Below the pieces are notes generated by a model that saw only the letters and a list, made by a program, of their open reading frames with translations, searched no databases and had not been told where the DNA came from. 5,568 bases of DNA, taken from assembly GCA_021788515.1 (NCBI GenBank), contig JAJYKN010000125.1:1-5568 (forward strand), given 5' to 3'. This document shows, one piece after another, positions 4,924 to 5,568 of this stretch. The stretch is from Nitrospirota bacterium. GTDB lineage: Bacteria; Nitrospirota; UBA9217. Positions within the stretch are counted from its first letter, which is position 1. Every line of letters starts with the position of its first letter. The position numbers were made by a program, and so were the translations under genes.

Positions 4924-5568
4924 TTACACTCCCTGAGATTTTATCGCGCGAATGCAGACGAAACCCGCGTTTTCAACCAACCGGTCATAAGCGATTTCAT
5001 CATGAGGTTGATCGGACGGAGGCAAACAGAGCGCTGAAGAATAACGATCAATCTTTAGCCCTGAACCTGCTATCAACGATTCGGCCTCTTCGATACGGTA
5101 AAAACGGGCCTCCTGGTAGATAGGATGCCCTTGCGCTTTCTTTGTTTCATACAACTGTCCCCAAGGACTTTCTTTGTTGATCATTCCCACGATCAACGCC
5201 CCATTCCTCTTTAAGACTCTTTTCGCCTCGGACAGCACCGCTGCCGGATCAGCAACAAAACAAAACGTAAAAAGGATAAAAACAGCGCCGAAGGACTCAT
5301 TGCCGAACGGCAACGCCTCGGCTCCTCTCTGCAAAACCCTGACTCCCCGGCTTTCAGCTATTTCAAGTTCCTTTGCAGAAGGATCTATGCCAAGGTCAAT
5401 TCCCAGCGCTTTTGCAAACCTGCCGGTGCCGACGCCGACCTCCAGAAAAGGACGTTCAATGCCTCTCATTAAAAATCGAACTGCCTCAACTTCAACCCTG
5501 AATAGTTTTTTCCCCACAGGGCTGTCGAACCACCTGTCGTAGTCTTCAGCGCGCTGATCGAAGAAGAT
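4924..5568 (-). CDS. Class I SAM-dependent methyltransferase (Methyltransf_11 type), 5'-truncated by window edge
   Basis: The frame is open to the window edge, giving 214 visible residues. It begins IFFDQRAEDYDRWFDSPVGK, matching the FDxxAxxYDxWF N-terminus common in this methyltransferase group, so only a few residues are likely missing. A GTG at 5517 in the same frame would remove this conserved segment and is not the start. Motif I, EVGVGTG, is at visible residues 43-49 and binds S-adenosylmethionine. An acidic Asp follows in LGIDPS, then a motif II/III-like stretch, ALPFGNESFGAVFILFTFCFV, and VLKRNGALIVG. The later segment SPWGQLYETKKAQGHPIYQEARFY is a family feature of unknown role. The substrate cannot be told from sequence. 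The gene is probably cotranscribed with the downstream barrel gene, whose ribosome binding site lies inside its final codons. Confidence 0.93.
   Translation of the reverse strand: MFFDQRAEDYDRWFDSPVGKKLFRVEVEAVRFLMRGIERPFLEVGVGTGRFAKALGIDLGIDPSAKELEIAESRGVRVLQRGAEALPFGNESFGAVFILFTFCFVADPAAVLSEAKRVLKRNGALIVGMINKESPWGQLYETKKAQGHPIYQEARFYRIEEAESLIAGSGLKIDRYSSALCLPPSDQPHDEIAYDRLVENAGFVCIRAIKSQGV
4929..4934 (-). promoter_or_regulatory. Ribosome binding site of the barrel gene, inside the methyltransferase coding end
   Basis: AGGGAG lies five bases before the ATG at 4923-4921 and within the last codons of the methyltransferase gene, which stops at 4926-4924. With no untranslated base between stop and start, translational coupling is likely. 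This element also favours residue 1 over the internal methionine at residue 6. Confidence 0.75.

Noticed and set aside
5515..5517. GTG as the methyltransferase start
   Set aside because: The frame stays open upstream and encodes the conserved FDQRAEDYDRWF segment, so the gene continues past the window edge.
5509..5519. TTTCCCCACAG as a DnaA box
   Set aside because: It has two mismatches to the consensus 9-mer and lies inside the methyltransferase gene, far from the origin region.
1..5568. CRISPR arrays, tRNA or rRNA genes, insertion sequences
   Set aside because: I saw no regularly spaced repeats, cloverleaf or rRNA-like segments, transposase frames or terminal inverted repeats with target duplications.

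Overview
This 5,568-bp window is a chromosomal origin region from a Gram-negative-type bacterium. It holds dnaN and dnaA in tandem on the minus strand. A roughly 530-bp intergenic stretch upstream of dnaA has the hallmarks of oriC. A two-gene sulfur-carrier operon (a TusA-like protein and a DsrE2/DsrE-family protein) points the other way. The signal-peptide-bearing beta-barrel protein implies an outer membrane. The DnaA sequence and the TusA/DsrE pair suggest a sulfur- or anaerobe-associated lineage such as Nitrospirota or Desulfobacterota. That placement is inference from general resemblance, not a phylogeny.

Layout. 1-883 (minus): dnaN, cut off at the window edge, so the last part of clamp domain III is missing. 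884-969: short dnaA-dnaN spacer with the dnaN ribosome binding site and no visible terminator. 970-2298 (minus): complete dnaA. 2299-2838: non-coding region with a back-to-back pair of DnaA boxes, an adjacent AT-rich tract (candidate unwinding element), a third perfect DnaA box, several small hairpins, and a near-consensus sigma70 promoter firing rightward. 2839-3081 and 3091-3564 (plus): tusA-like and dsrE2-like genes, tightly coupled. 3595-3630: strong intrinsic terminator. 3673-4923 (minus): 416-residue predicted outer-membrane beta-barrel protein. 4924-5568 (minus): class I SAM-dependent methyltransferase, cut at its 5' end by the window edge; its stop codon directly abuts the start codon of the barrel gene.

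How the parts work together. DnaA would bind the boxes in the upstream region, open the AT-rich tract and probably repress its own promoter; DnaN is the sliding clamp for the replisome assembled there. The TusA/DsrE pair resembles the thiol-to-thiol sulfur relay modules known from sulfur-metabolising microbes, with one candidate carrier cysteine in each protein. The methyltransferase and barrel genes form a second unit converging on the sulfur operon; their shared biological role is not apparent from sequence.

Nothing here is clearly a new system. The points most worth a second look are the origin architecture, the origin-proximal sulfur-carrier operon with its short leader ORF, the A-tracts inside dnaA, and the fused-end methyltransferase/barrel gene pair.
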